NCBI GenBank assembly: GCA_947259305.1
Contig: CAMYML010000009.1
Coordinates: 1 to 37,362, forward strand
Direction of reading: 5' to 3'
Length of the DNA stretch: 37,362 nucleotides
From: an uncultured Gammaproteobacteria bacterium
Lineage (GTDB): Bacteria; Pseudomonadota; Gammaproteobacteria; GCA-001735895
This document shows, piece by piece, positions 19,880 to 28,637 of this stretch. The notes under the pieces are model-generated. The model was not told the origin of the DNA. It saw only the letters and a program-made list of their open reading frames with translations, and did no database searches. The stretch's first letter is position 1, and each line of letters opens with the position of its first letter. The position numbers were made by a program, and so were the translations under genes.

Positions 19880-19993
19880 GTCATCCCCGCGCAGGCCTGC
19901 GCGGATTTGGGCCCGGCGGGACCGGCGTGATCTCGAAATGTGCTTGCGCTACAAGATCCCGATACGTCGGACCGACGCTTTCGCGGGGATGAC
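19880..19993. repeat. REP-like intergenic element
   Basis: gtcatccccgcgcaggcctgcgcgg ... caagatcccgatacgtcggaccgacgctttcgcggggatgac; the 42-bp right part recurs at 31446-31487. Confidence 0.7.
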
Positions 19994-20075
19994 TTCGTCT
20001 GGGGACGACTTCAGGTTCTGGCAAATAGCTCGGATAGCGGCCAGCGCGCTTGCGGGCTCACGGCAGAAGCTTTTC

Positions 20076-20465
20076 TCAAGCCCTGGCCTTGACGGGTACC
20101 GCGCGCGGGCCCTTTTTAATGCCGCCGTCACGCAACAACAGGTAAAGCTCGTGCACCAGCCGCTCGTTGCCCTGGATTTCGAGCCACTTGTCCTTGGGCA
20201 CCCGACGTTTGACCAGTTCGCGCACGACCTTGAGCGTAAACGAGTCGCTCGCGAGGTTGGGATCGGGGTGGCCGGCACTGATGTTCTGGATTGTGCGGCT
20301 AAGAATAAAAGTGGTCGATTCGTCCGCATCCTGGTACAGGCGGGTGCGGATACGGTTGTCGGAAAGTAACTCTTCGGTGGCAAGGCGTTGATTGCGCATC
20401 TGCAAAATCAGCACGACCAGCATTCCCAGGGTGAAAATTGAAAGTAATGTTGCGACTAAATTCAT
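20076..20465 (-). CDS. Small membrane-anchored protein of unknown function
   Basis: N-terminal TM (NLVATLLSIFTLGMLVVLILQM), soluble domain to 129 aa; convergent with the vWA gene. Confidence 0.65.
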   Translation of the reverse strand: MNLVATLLSIFTLGMLVVLILQMRNQRLATEELLSDNRIRTRLYQDADESTTFILSRTIQNISAGHPDPNLASDSFTLKVVRELVKRRVPKDKWLEIQGNERLVHELYLLLRDGGIKKGPRAVPVKARA

Positions 20466-20656
20466 GGCTATTGACTGCTAGTAATAATGTTGTGATGAGA
20501 TTCGAGTTTAGCAGTAAAAATTCGGCCTGGAACGGATTGTGACCTGTGTCGCATTTTTAGCTGCATGTAGTTATGCTAACTCGGCTATTTTAATCGCCTG
20601 TCGGGTCGATTATATTCTCGATTCGCGTGGGTCGACCCGCTAAGGAGGAACTAGAT

Positions 20657-21688
20657 ATGCGTCACATCGGGATTTTTCTGAAAACCATCGGACTGGTCTT
20701 ATTACTGAACCTGGCGCTACCCGCCGGCGCCGCTGAAACCGCGACCCGCGGCAGCATTACCGGCGGTGTCGCACACGAGGCGCCAACCTGGTTCAAGGAA
20801 AGTTTTCTCGAAATCGCCGATGATGTCGACGATGCAACCGAGGCCGGCAAGCACGTCCTGCTGTTTTTCCAACTCAACGACTGCCCCTACTGCGACCGGA
20901 TGCTGGAGGAATGTTTCGAAGCCGAGCCGTTACGCAGCTATATTCAGCAGCATTTCGACAGTATTGCGATCAATGTCCGCGGCGACCGCGATATCGCGTT
21001 TAACGAAGAGATTTCGGTCACCGAAAAAGAACTGTCGGAAATCCTCAAGGTCGCGGCGACCCCGGCAATCCTGTTTCTCGACCAGGACAATAAGACCGTC
21101 GTGCGCGTCAACGGCTATCGTGCGCCCGCGCGCTTCAAACAGGTACTCGAATTCGTCGCCACCAAATCCTATCGGAGCACCAGCCTGGCCGACTACCTGC
21201 AGGCCAAACTCGACAAAAACGTTTACCAGTTGCGCGCCAATCCGTTGTTCACCGAGGTCAGGGATCTGTCCAGTATCGACGGCCCGCTGATGCTGATCTT
21301 CGAGGATGGCGGCTGTTACGACTGCAACGAATTTCACGACGGAATTCTGGGACACGAACTGGTGCGCAAGGAGATTGAGCCCTTCACCATCGTGCGGCTC
21401 GATGCCGATTCCCGGGAAACCATCATCGACGTTTACGGCAATCAAACCACGCCGGCCGAACTCGCCAGCAAACATGAAATGATTTATCGGCCGGGCGTGC
21501 TCGCTTTCGATGACGGCAACCTGGTGCGACGCCACGACAGTCTGACCTTCCCCCACCATTTCAAGGAAAGCATGCGTTACGTCGCCGGCGGGTTTTACCG
21601 GCAAACCGATTATCAAACCTACTCGCAGCAGCGCACCGAGGAGCTCCTCGCAGCCGGCGTCGTCATCGACCTCGGCCGCCCGAGGTAG
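20657..21688 (+). CDS. Periplasmic protein with two thioredoxin-like domains (SoxW/DsbD-gamma-like)
   Basis: RBS taaggagg before ATG 20657; signal peptide; domain 1 VLLFFQLNDCPYCDRML, TPAILFLDQDNKTVVRVNGY; domain 2 LMLIFEDGGCYDCNEFH. Confidence 0.82.
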   Translation: MRHIGIFLKTIGLVLLLNLALPAGAAETATRGSITGGVAHEAPTWFKESFLEIADDVDDATEAGKHVLLFFQLNDCPYCDRMLEECFEAEPLRSYIQQHFDSIAINVRGDRDIAFNEEISVTEKELSEILKVAATPAILFLDQDNKTVVRVNGYRAPARFKQVLEFVATKSYRSTSLADYLQAKLDKNVYQLRANPLFTEVRDLSSIDGPLMLIFEDGGCYDCNEFHDGILGHELVRKEIEPFTIVRLDADSRETIIDVYGNQTTPAELASKHEMIYRPGVLAFDDGNLVRRHDSLTFPHHFKESMRYVAGGFYRQTDYQTYSQQRTEELLAAGVVIDLGRPR

Positions 21689-21709
21689 CGCCGGAAAACA
21701 CCATTCTTC

Positions 21710-21765
21710 GTCATCCCCGCGCAAGCGGGGATCTTGCAGCAAGCGGGGATTGCAGGTGCCTGTCC
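21710..21765. repeat. REP-like intergenic element
   Basis: gtcatccccgcgcaagcggggatcttgcagcaagcggggattgcagg. Confidence 0.65.
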
Positions 21766-21889
21766 TACGAACCGCGGGCGTATGGTGTTAGCCAAACCGC
21801 CAACCAGAACCAACACTTGACCCAGGACAAATGCGATCAATGACGCAAGGCGTATTCTTGTCACTATATACCACCAGAGGACGATCAGG

Positions 21890-22234
21890 ATGCCGATTAC
21901 GATCGAATTTAGCGTTAAAAATGGCGACCAGACCATCAAGCAAGACAGTGTCTCGCTCGCCTCGCCGATAGAGCTGTTCGAATATATTGCGCCCGGCGGC
22001 GACTGCGAAAGAATGCCGTCCGATCTCAGCGAAATTCAGCTGGTTCTGCAGTCTCCCGAACACCCCAATGTGATCAACCCGATAGCCGACAAACGCGTCA
22101 CGCTGCAGCTCGGGCTGGTGTTGATTACGGGTCCGTTAGCGGAGATCCTGCAGGTCTCGCAGGAGCTCATCGACAAGATGGGCCGCGGCGAACTATCCGA
22201 GGCCTTCCTCGCCGCCGCCTGCGTGCAATACTAA
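21890..22234 (+). CDS. Hypothetical protein, 114 aa
   Basis: Intact ORF with upstream aggacgatcagg; no family recognised. Confidence 0.55.
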   Translation: MPITIEFSVKNGDQTIKQDSVSLASPIELFEYIAPGGDCERMPSDLSEIQLVLQSPEHPNVINPIADKRVTLQLGLVLITGPLAEILQVSQELIDKMGRGELSEAFLAAACVQY

Positions 22235-22253
22235 GATCCCAAAAACTGCTATC

Positions 22254-22310
22254 GGTCATCCCGCGACGCATCAACGTCATCCCGCGGCTTGACCCGATGC
22301 GTCGAACCGG
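22254..22310. repeat. Degenerate REP-like element
   Basis: gtcatcccgcgacgcatcaacgtcatcccgcggcttgacccgatgcgtcg; two GTCATCCCGCG half-elements. Confidence 0.5.
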
Positions 22311-22412
22311 CCGGATCCGTCCGATAAACCCAGCAGATCCCGACCCGCATTCAAGCTGGATGAAACCCGATCGGCGACTATACTTAGTGCAATCCCGGTT
22401 ACTGAGATCCCC

Positions 22413-24974
22413 ATGTCTCGAAAATTCCTGAGCGCTATCCTGGTGCTGACCCTGCTTGCGCTGGCATCGTTTAACGGCCAGGCCCAACTGTACAAGTGGG
22501 TCGATGAAAAAGGGAAAATTCATTATTCCGACAAGGAACCAGGAGAAGAGACCAGTACAAAAGTCATCCGCCGGGATCAGAACAGCGGCGGCCAGAACCA
22601 GCAGGCATCGACGACCTCGGCCAGGCCGGTTATTCGGCCTTACGAAAAAACCGCGCGCAAGCTGCACCTGCTCGATACCCGCTACCTGTGGAAGTCGGAA
22701 TCCCATGTCAATGAAACCACCAAAATCGGGGTCTTCCACAGCGGCAAGGGTTGCACCTCGCGCGGTGCGATGAACACACCGGATATTTTTGTCTATCACA
22801 AATCGCTGTTCCCATCCGAGTCCGACCTGACCTACCGCATCAACAAGATTATCAATGGTCTCGACTACGACTCCGAACGCACCGAAAAATATCGCCTGCT
22901 GGGGCGGCTGAAAAAAACCGGGGGCTTAAGCCTGCACGCGGAAATCGTAGCCATGGATTTCAACACCTGCGCCCCGGGAATCCGCAAGAGCGAGCGCCTG
23001 AAAAAAATTGAAAGCATTTCCACGCATCGGTTCACCAAGAACCGGGTCAAGCTGCAGGTCAACTGGCAGCTGCGCACCAATCGTGACCAGGACGTGGTCT
23101 ACGAAGTGACCACGGCGGGCAATTACAACGGCTGGAGCCAGTCGACGACTTCCAAAACCGCCATCGGCAACGCGCTGGAGTCGGCCGTGTTGGCGTTGTT
23201 TTCCGACCAGGCCTTTATCGCCCGCATCCTGGTCGAGGAAGACGGCAGCGGTCTCGACGATCTCCAGCACAGCAGCCTGCTGCCGATCAATTCGGATCAG
23301 AAAACCAGGACCCGCAAGTTATTCGTGGTTGCCGACGGCAAGGCCTGGATCAAGGACCAACAGTCGCAGGCTGAAATCGGGCAGCTGTTGTTCGGCGAAA
23401 ATTGCGCCGCCAAGAAACCCATGCCGCTCGGCGTCGCGCTGAATCATAAAAAATGGCTGGCCGCGGATGCCTACCGCGCCAGCGACGCGATCGTCAAACA
23501 GACCCGGCCGTTAGGATATTCGATCAGCCCGGCGAGCAGCGACGCGCTGACAAAACTCGAAAACTCGGGCGGCTACAGCCTCAATGCCAGGCTCGTCAGG
23601 CTTACCTACGACGCCTGCGCACCGTCGCTATCGGCGTCGACAAGATACAAACCCATCGACCAGGTCTCATTCAAATACCTGACCCGGAACCGGATTCAGG
23701 TCTGGGTCGAGTGGACGCTGAAAACCGACCGTAACAGCAAATTGCTGTATCGAACCAGCACCATGGGCTTTGCCGGCAGCCTGCTGACCGACAAGCGTGG
23801 CGAAGAAGCCATGTCGGAAGCCATCGGCATGGCGGCGGAGCAGCTGTTTGCCGATCGCGATTTTATCGGCTTGATTACCGTGAAACCCCGCGATCCGGCG
23901 CCGGCGCAAAGCTTTGCCGCAAAAGATAACTCGTCGGTGAAGGGGATTGTCATGGCGGGGAATCAGCAGGCAACGAAACTGATACTCGTTAGCGCAACCA
24001 ATCCCTGGAACCGTATTCCCGCGGATAAATCGGTGGGCTTCTACGCCTATGGCGCGGACTGCACGCCCTTCGAAGACCGCAGCTGGCCACAGACCCTGAA
24101 TGACCATCCGCGCATATTCCCGGACGCGGGCGAAATCATCAACGCCGAGTCAAAGGTGGTGAAAAGCCTCGGTTATCCGGCGCAGGTCGCCGATGAATAC
24201 AGCGTCGTCAGCATGAAGCGCAAACTCGGTGGTTACAGCCTGCATGCCGATATCGTCGATATACGCTTCGATTCCTGTGCGCCCGAACTCGACGAAGACA
24301 TCGTCTACTCCAAACGCAAAATATCCTCGAGCCAGTTTAAGCGGCACCGCGTCATCGTCAGGATTAACTGGAAGCTGGTCGGAGCCAGCGATGACCAGGT
24401 CCTGTACCAGAAGATGACCGAAGGCGTTGCCGACAGCTGGCTGTTGAACGCAAAGGGCAAAAAAGTGTTCAGCCTGGCGGTTGAAAATGCGACCTCGCAA
24501 CTGTTTGCGCAACCGGCGTTTGTCGCCAACCTGGTAACGGACGGGCAGCAGGAAGAGCCAGGGTTCTTCGGCAATCTGCTGTCGTTTCTGAACTCGCAGG
24601 ACGGCGCCGATTCAGATGCGGGTGCGGGCCTGACCAATCGGTTTGTGTTACAGGCGCATGCGGCCCAGGCCTTCTCCGAGATCAGCGTGCTCAAAGTCGG
24701 TGCGCTGCAACACTACATGATGGAAGGCGACTGGCCGGATAGCCTGCCGGCGATGGGCTATTCCGCTTCGACGTTCAACAATAGCGACACCATCTCGCAT
24801 GTAAACCTGCAGCCGGACGGCAGTATCGTGGTCGAGCTGAAAGAGATGTTCGGCGCTGACAAGATCATTACCCTGAATCCCGAAACCGACAATGGCGATG
24901 TCGGCATGAACCGCTGGCACTGCAGCAGCAATCTCGACTCGGCTTTCCTGCCACAGAACTGCGAAGGCCTGTAA
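22413..24974 (+). CDS. Secreted DUF4124-like N-terminal domain protein with three tandem repeats and a pilin-like C-terminus
   Basis: Signal peptide followed by QLYKWVDEKGKIHYSDKEPGE (DUF4124); three copies of GG[LY]SLxAxxV...CAP...R[VI]xVxxxWxL; C-terminus with HYMMEGDWPDSLPAMGY...WHCSSNLDSAFLPQNCEGL as in type IV pilin globular domains. Confidence 0.85.
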   Translation: MSRKFLSAILVLTLLALASFNGQAQLYKWVDEKGKIHYSDKEPGEETSTKVIRRDQNSGGQNQQASTTSARPVIRPYEKTARKLHLLDTRYLWKSESHVNETTKIGVFHSGKGCTSRGAMNTPDIFVYHKSLFPSESDLTYRINKIINGLDYDSERTEKYRLLGRLKKTGGLSLHAEIVAMDFNTCAPGIRKSERLKKIESISTHRFTKNRVKLQVNWQLRTNRDQDVVYEVTTAGNYNGWSQSTTSKTAIGNALESAVLALFSDQAFIARILVEEDGSGLDDLQHSSLLPINSDQKTRTRKLFVVADGKAWIKDQQSQAEIGQLLFGENCAAKKPMPLGVALNHKKWLAADAYRASDAIVKQTRPLGYSISPASSDALTKLENSGGYSLNARLVRLTYDACAPSLSASTRYKPIDQVSFKYLTRNRIQVWVEWTLKTDRNSKLLYRTSTMGFAGSLLTDKRGEEAMSEAIGMAAEQLFADRDFIGLITVKPRDPAPAQSFAAKDNSSVKGIVMAGNQQATKLILVSATNPWNRIPADKSVGFYAYGADCTPFEDRSWPQTLNDHPRIFPDAGEIINAESKVVKSLGYPAQVADEYSVVSMKRKLGGYSLHADIVDIRFDSCAPELDEDIVYSKRKISSSQFKRHRVIVRINWKLVGASDDQVLYQKMTEGVADSWLLNAKGKKVFSLAVENATSQLFAQPAFVANLVTDGQQEEPGFFGNLLSFLNSQDGADSDAGAGLTNRFVLQAHAAQAFSEISVLKVGALQHYMMEGDWPDSLPAMGYSASTFNNSDTISHVNLQPDGSIVVELKEMFGADKIITLNPETDNGDVGMNRWHCSSNLDSAFLPQNCEGL

Positions 24975-25107
24975 ACCCGCTCGCCTTCCCGCGGTCAGGC
25001 CCGACTACTCGGACCCGCGGGACCCAATACCGGGTCGCCGCGCCACCTGTTTTTCCGGCGATTTTAGTGCATATTGTCGACTTCGAAACCATTCAGTCTA
25101 TTAAACC

Positions 25108-26277
25108 GTGAGCGCCAACGGATTCTTTTCCCGCATCGAAGCCTTCGACGAATTTGTCGAAATCGCGAATATCGACAATTACCTGACCGCACCGGATGAC
25201 TGGCATGTGGTCATTTCCGACGTCGAAGGTTCGACCCGGGCGATCGCCGAGGGACGCTACAAGGAAGTCAACATGATTGGCGCCGCCTGTATCAACGCGG
25301 TGCTGAACCTAACCGACAGCGGCGAGATTCCTTACGTATTCGGCGGCGACGGCGCCACCCTGCTGCTGCCGGCGCACAGGCTCGCCGACTGTGAACAAGC
25401 CCTGCTCGCGGTGCGCCGACTGGCCGAATCCGATTTTGCGCTGTCGCTACGCGTGGGCGTGGTTCCGGTCGCGGCCATCCATGCGCAAACCTCGGCGCGG
25501 GTCAGGGTCGGCAAATTCCGGCTCAGCCCGGGTAACGAGCTGGCGACCTTTTCCGGCGGTGGCATCGAACTGGCCGAACGCTGGATCAAGTCGAACCCCG
25601 ACTACCTGGTGCATCCGACGGCCGACGACGGCCCGCCGGATTTGAATGGGCTATCCTGCCGCTGGGAGCCACTGGCGTCACAGCATGGCGTCATGCTTAG
25701 CCTGCTGCTGCAGGCCGCCGCTGGCGCCGATGAAGCGGCAAGCGCGGCGCTGTACCGTGCGCTGATCGGCGACATCGAGCGCATTACCGGCAACCGAGAA
25801 AGCGGCGGCAAACCGGTAGCGGATGCGAACATGAAGTTTCGCTGGCCGCCGCGAGGGCTGCGCGCCGAGATCAAGGCTACCGCGGGTAAGCGCAATCGCT
25901 TCCGCTTCGGGTTAGGTCTGTACCTCAACAGCCTGATCCAGTGGGGCCTGGACCGATTCGATTTGACCGCGGGCGGTTACCGCGGCCGCAGGTACCGGGT
26001 CGAGCTGCGCCGCAACACCGACTACCGGCGTTTCGACGACACGCTGCGTATATTGCTCGATTGCAGCCTCGCGCAGGCCGACGAAATCGAAAATTTGCTG
26101 GAGACCCGCGCGCGCGAAGATGGGCTGGTTTACGGCGTACACCGTTCCGATTCGGCGTTGATGACCTGCCTGGTATTCAACCTCGAGCGCGGCGAGCATA
26201 TCCACTTCGTCGACGGCAGCGACGGCGGCTTCACCAACGCGGCGAAAATCCTGAAAGCAAAACTGAATTCCGGCTAA
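25108..26277 (+). CDS. DUF3095 domain protein with cyclase-like motifs (GTG start)
   Basis: DWHVVISDVEGSTRAIAEGRYKEVNMIGAACINAVLNL...YVFGGDGATLLLP, characteristic of DUF3095 proteins. Confidence 0.85.
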   Translation: MSANGFFSRIEAFDEFVEIANIDNYLTAPDDWHVVISDVEGSTRAIAEGRYKEVNMIGAACINAVLNLTDSGEIPYVFGGDGATLLLPAHRLADCEQALLAVRRLAESDFALSLRVGVVPVAAIHAQTSARVRVGKFRLSPGNELATFSGGGIELAERWIKSNPDYLVHPTADDGPPDLNGLSCRWEPLASQHGVMLSLLLQAAAGADEAASAALYRALIGDIERITGNRESGGKPVADANMKFRWPPRGLRAEIKATAGKRNRFRFGLGLYLNSLIQWGLDRFDLTAGGYRGRRYRVELRRNTDYRRFDDTLRILLDCSLAQADEIENLLETRAREDGLVYGVHRSDSALMTCLVFNLERGEHIHFVDGSDGGFTNAAKILKAKLNSG

Positions 26278-26296
26278 CCGGGGAATAACCCGGTTT
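26276..26296 (+). terminator. Possible rho-independent terminator after the DUF3095 gene
   Basis: aaccggg-gaataa-cccggttt stem-loop; short T-run only. Confidence 0.4.
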
Positions 26297-26393
26297 AATG
26301 TGAATACTGCTCTCGTGCTGTAACCAGCCATCGATGGCCTGGCCCGCGCCGGCCGATTCGATGCGGAAGCTCCGCTCGAGGACAGGCCGCCAC

Positions 26394-27929
26394 CTACTTA
26401 CCATGCTGACGCTGGCGTTTATTCGCTATACCGGAGCGGCTCACCATTTCGAGTTTCGGTCCGTCCAGGTCGATGGCGCCTTTTTGCCCGCAGCGCTGGT
26501 AATCGGCTTCTAATGCCTGCCGCACCGCCTCCGGCCGGAGTTTCATCTGTTCGGTTAGCGCAATAAACAGCAATGAGAATAACCGGCGCAAAGCAATCTT
26601 CCAGGTGCTGCCGGCAAGCTGGTACAGAAAATCGCTGACTTCGAGAAAGCTGTGGAAGGGTCGTTGCCCCAGGATCAGCGGCAGCGTGTTACCGAAGCGG
26701 CCCGAATTGCCGATCATGTCCCAGAATCGGGCGAATCGGGTGACGCGTTGCATGGTCGCGAAATCGATGTCGCGCGTGCTCAGGATGTTGTAGGGCGCCA
26801 GCGGATTATAGCGCAGCTGGTATGCGTCGCTGTGCCGGTTGATCGGGGCGCCGCGCAGGCGCTTCAGAATTCCGAGCTGGATTTCCTGCGGCCGCAGCGC
26901 CACCAGCCGATCAAAACTGTGGGCAAAGTTTTCCAGCGTATCGCCGGGCAAGCCGAATATGAGATCGGCGTGAATATGGGCACCGGTGTTTTGCCGCAAC
27001 CAGCGTAAATTGTCGCAGGTATTCTGATTGTTTTGCCGGCGACTGATGGTTTGCTGGATTTCGGGGTCGAAGGTTTGCACCCCGATTTCGAACTGTAGTA
27101 CCCCGGGCGGAAAGCGGGCCAGCACCTGTTTGAGTTTCTGCGGCAGATAATCCGGAATGACCTCGAAGTGCAGGTACAGGTTTTCGTCCATGCGCTGCAG
27201 GAAAAACTCCAGGATCGAGACGCTGGTGCCGATCTTTAAATTGAAGGTGCGATCGATGAACTTGAAATTGCGTGCGCCGCGCTGGTACAAATCATCCATT
27301 GCGTCGAGAAAGCGCTTTAAGTCGAACGGTTTCGCCGTTTTATCCAGCGACGACAGGCAAAATTCACACTTGAACGGGCAGCCGCGCGAGGCCTCGACAT
27401 AAATCAGGCGGTTGCGAATGTCCTCGGCATTATAGTGGGCATAGGGAAGTTCGAGTGCATCGAGACTGGGCGCCTTGCCCGCGATGATTGCCGACGCTAC
27501 CGGCCGGTTGCCGAGCAGGTCTGCACAGAGTTGGCGAAAACTGATTTCACCCGGGCCCGTGATAATGTAATCCACGCGTTCAGCGAGGTCGGGTAAATCG
27601 TCCCGGTAGCTGACTTCGGGGCCACCCACGACAACTATGGTCTGTGGCGACACCTGTTTTAGCAGCGCGATGACTTCGCCGGTCTCACTCACGTTCCAGA
27701 TGTAAACACTGAAGGCGACTATCCTCGGCTTCTGCGCAAGCAGTTGCTCGACGATATCGATGGGACGTTGCTGTATGGTGAACTCCCGGATTTGCGCCAG
27801 CGCCTGCAACTCGCCCAGGTTCGCATACAGGTAACGCAGGCCGAAAGCACAGTGCATATAGCGCGCGTTAAGCGTGGTCAGTAAAATCTTATTACTCATG
27901 CCGTGGGTTTTGCTCGTCCGGTAAAGCAC
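26394..27929 (-). CDS. B12-binding domain radical SAM protein (DUF4080-type)
   Basis: N-terminal B12-binding-like domain (VVVGGPEVSYR), radical SAM motif EASRGCPFKCEFCLSS, C-terminal DUF4080-like region. Confidence 0.9.
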   Translation of the reverse strand: MLYRTSKTHGMSNKILLTTLNARYMHCAFGLRYLYANLGELQALAQIREFTIQQRPIDIVEQLLAQKPRIVAFSVYIWNVSETGEVIALLKQVSPQTIVVVGGPEVSYRDDLPDLAERVDYIITGPGEISFRQLCADLLGNRPVASAIIAGKAPSLDALELPYAHYNAEDIRNRLIYVEASRGCPFKCEFCLSSLDKTAKPFDLKRFLDAMDDLYQRGARNFKFIDRTFNLKIGTSVSILEFFLQRMDENLYLHFEVIPDYLPQKLKQVLARFPPGVLQFEIGVQTFDPEIQQTISRRQNNQNTCDNLRWLRQNTGAHIHADLIFGLPGDTLENFAHSFDRLVALRPQEIQLGILKRLRGAPINRHSDAYQLRYNPLAPYNILSTRDIDFATMQRVTRFARFWDMIGNSGRFGNTLPLILGQRPFHSFLEVSDFLYQLAGSTWKIALRRLFSLLFIALTEQMKLRPEAVRQALEADYQRCGQKGAIDLDGPKLEMVSRSGIANKRQRQHGK

Positions 27930-28051
27930 ACAGGATGCGCAATGATACCCGCAATTGCAGCAACAGGAGCATTAAATCCTGCCGTGACCGCTGGTCGCGA
28001 AATAGAATTAAGGGTAGCAAACTAGAGGAACACCCGTCCTCTACTGACAGG

Positions 28052-28264
28052 CTATTTCGATTTACTGATCTTTTTTGGCGCGGGTTTATCGACCCGTACC
28101 GAGAGTGCAATTTCGAGCGCGGTTTCGAGTCGAATGATCCTTCCGGTTAAATCCTCGATACGGGATTGCTGATCCTTGACAGAATTTGCAAGGCTTTCCA
28201 GCTTGGCATCCATGCGAATGACGCGGCTGATGCCCTCCCACATCTTCTCCGAAATGCCCATCAA
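28052..28264 (-). CDS. Small coiled-coil protein, second gene of a two-gene unit
   Basis: ATGA overlap with upstream ORF at 28261-28264; SVKDQQSRIEDLTGRIIRLETALEIA coiled coil. Confidence 0.55.
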   Translation of the reverse strand: MMGISEKMWEGISRVIRMDAKLESLANSVKDQQSRIEDLTGRIIRLETALEIALSVRVDKPAPKKISKSK

Positions 28265-28545
28265 GCAACCTTGCGCTTTGCCCTGGCTTCGAGCCGGGCG
28301 ATTCGCTTGTTGGAATCTGCGACGAACTTGAGCGTCGCGTCGATGGCCTTTTCGGTATTGGCCGTAACGCGATTCATTTCCTCGATCATCGCCACCAGCG
28401 CGGCCTCATCTTTGCTCGGGCTGAAACCTTCCGCGGCACGACGCATATACTCGGCGGTGGTTAATCCCGCTTTCTTTGCGCGCGCCACGATTCGCTTTTT
28501 CTCCGCCACGGTCATCAACACCGGGACTCTCTCTGTCGCTGCCAT
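28261..28545 (-). CDS. Small protein with ribbon-helix-helix / MobC-like N-terminus and coiled-coil C-terminus
   Basis: ERVPVLMTVAEKKRIVARAKKAGLTTAEYMRRAAEGF resembles RHH/MobC-type DNA-binding segments. Confidence 0.55.
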   Translation of the reverse strand: MAATERVPVLMTVAEKKRIVARAKKAGLTTAEYMRRAAEGFSPSKDEAALVAMIEEMNRVTANTEKAIDATLKFVADSNKRIARLEARAKRKVA

Positions 28546-28637
28546 GGTTTACCTCGAGGATGGACATGTGCTTGTCATGTGCCTATTCTAGTTGCGTCCG
28601 TCCAGACATGCAAGCGGCCCAATCAAACGGGTCGGTT

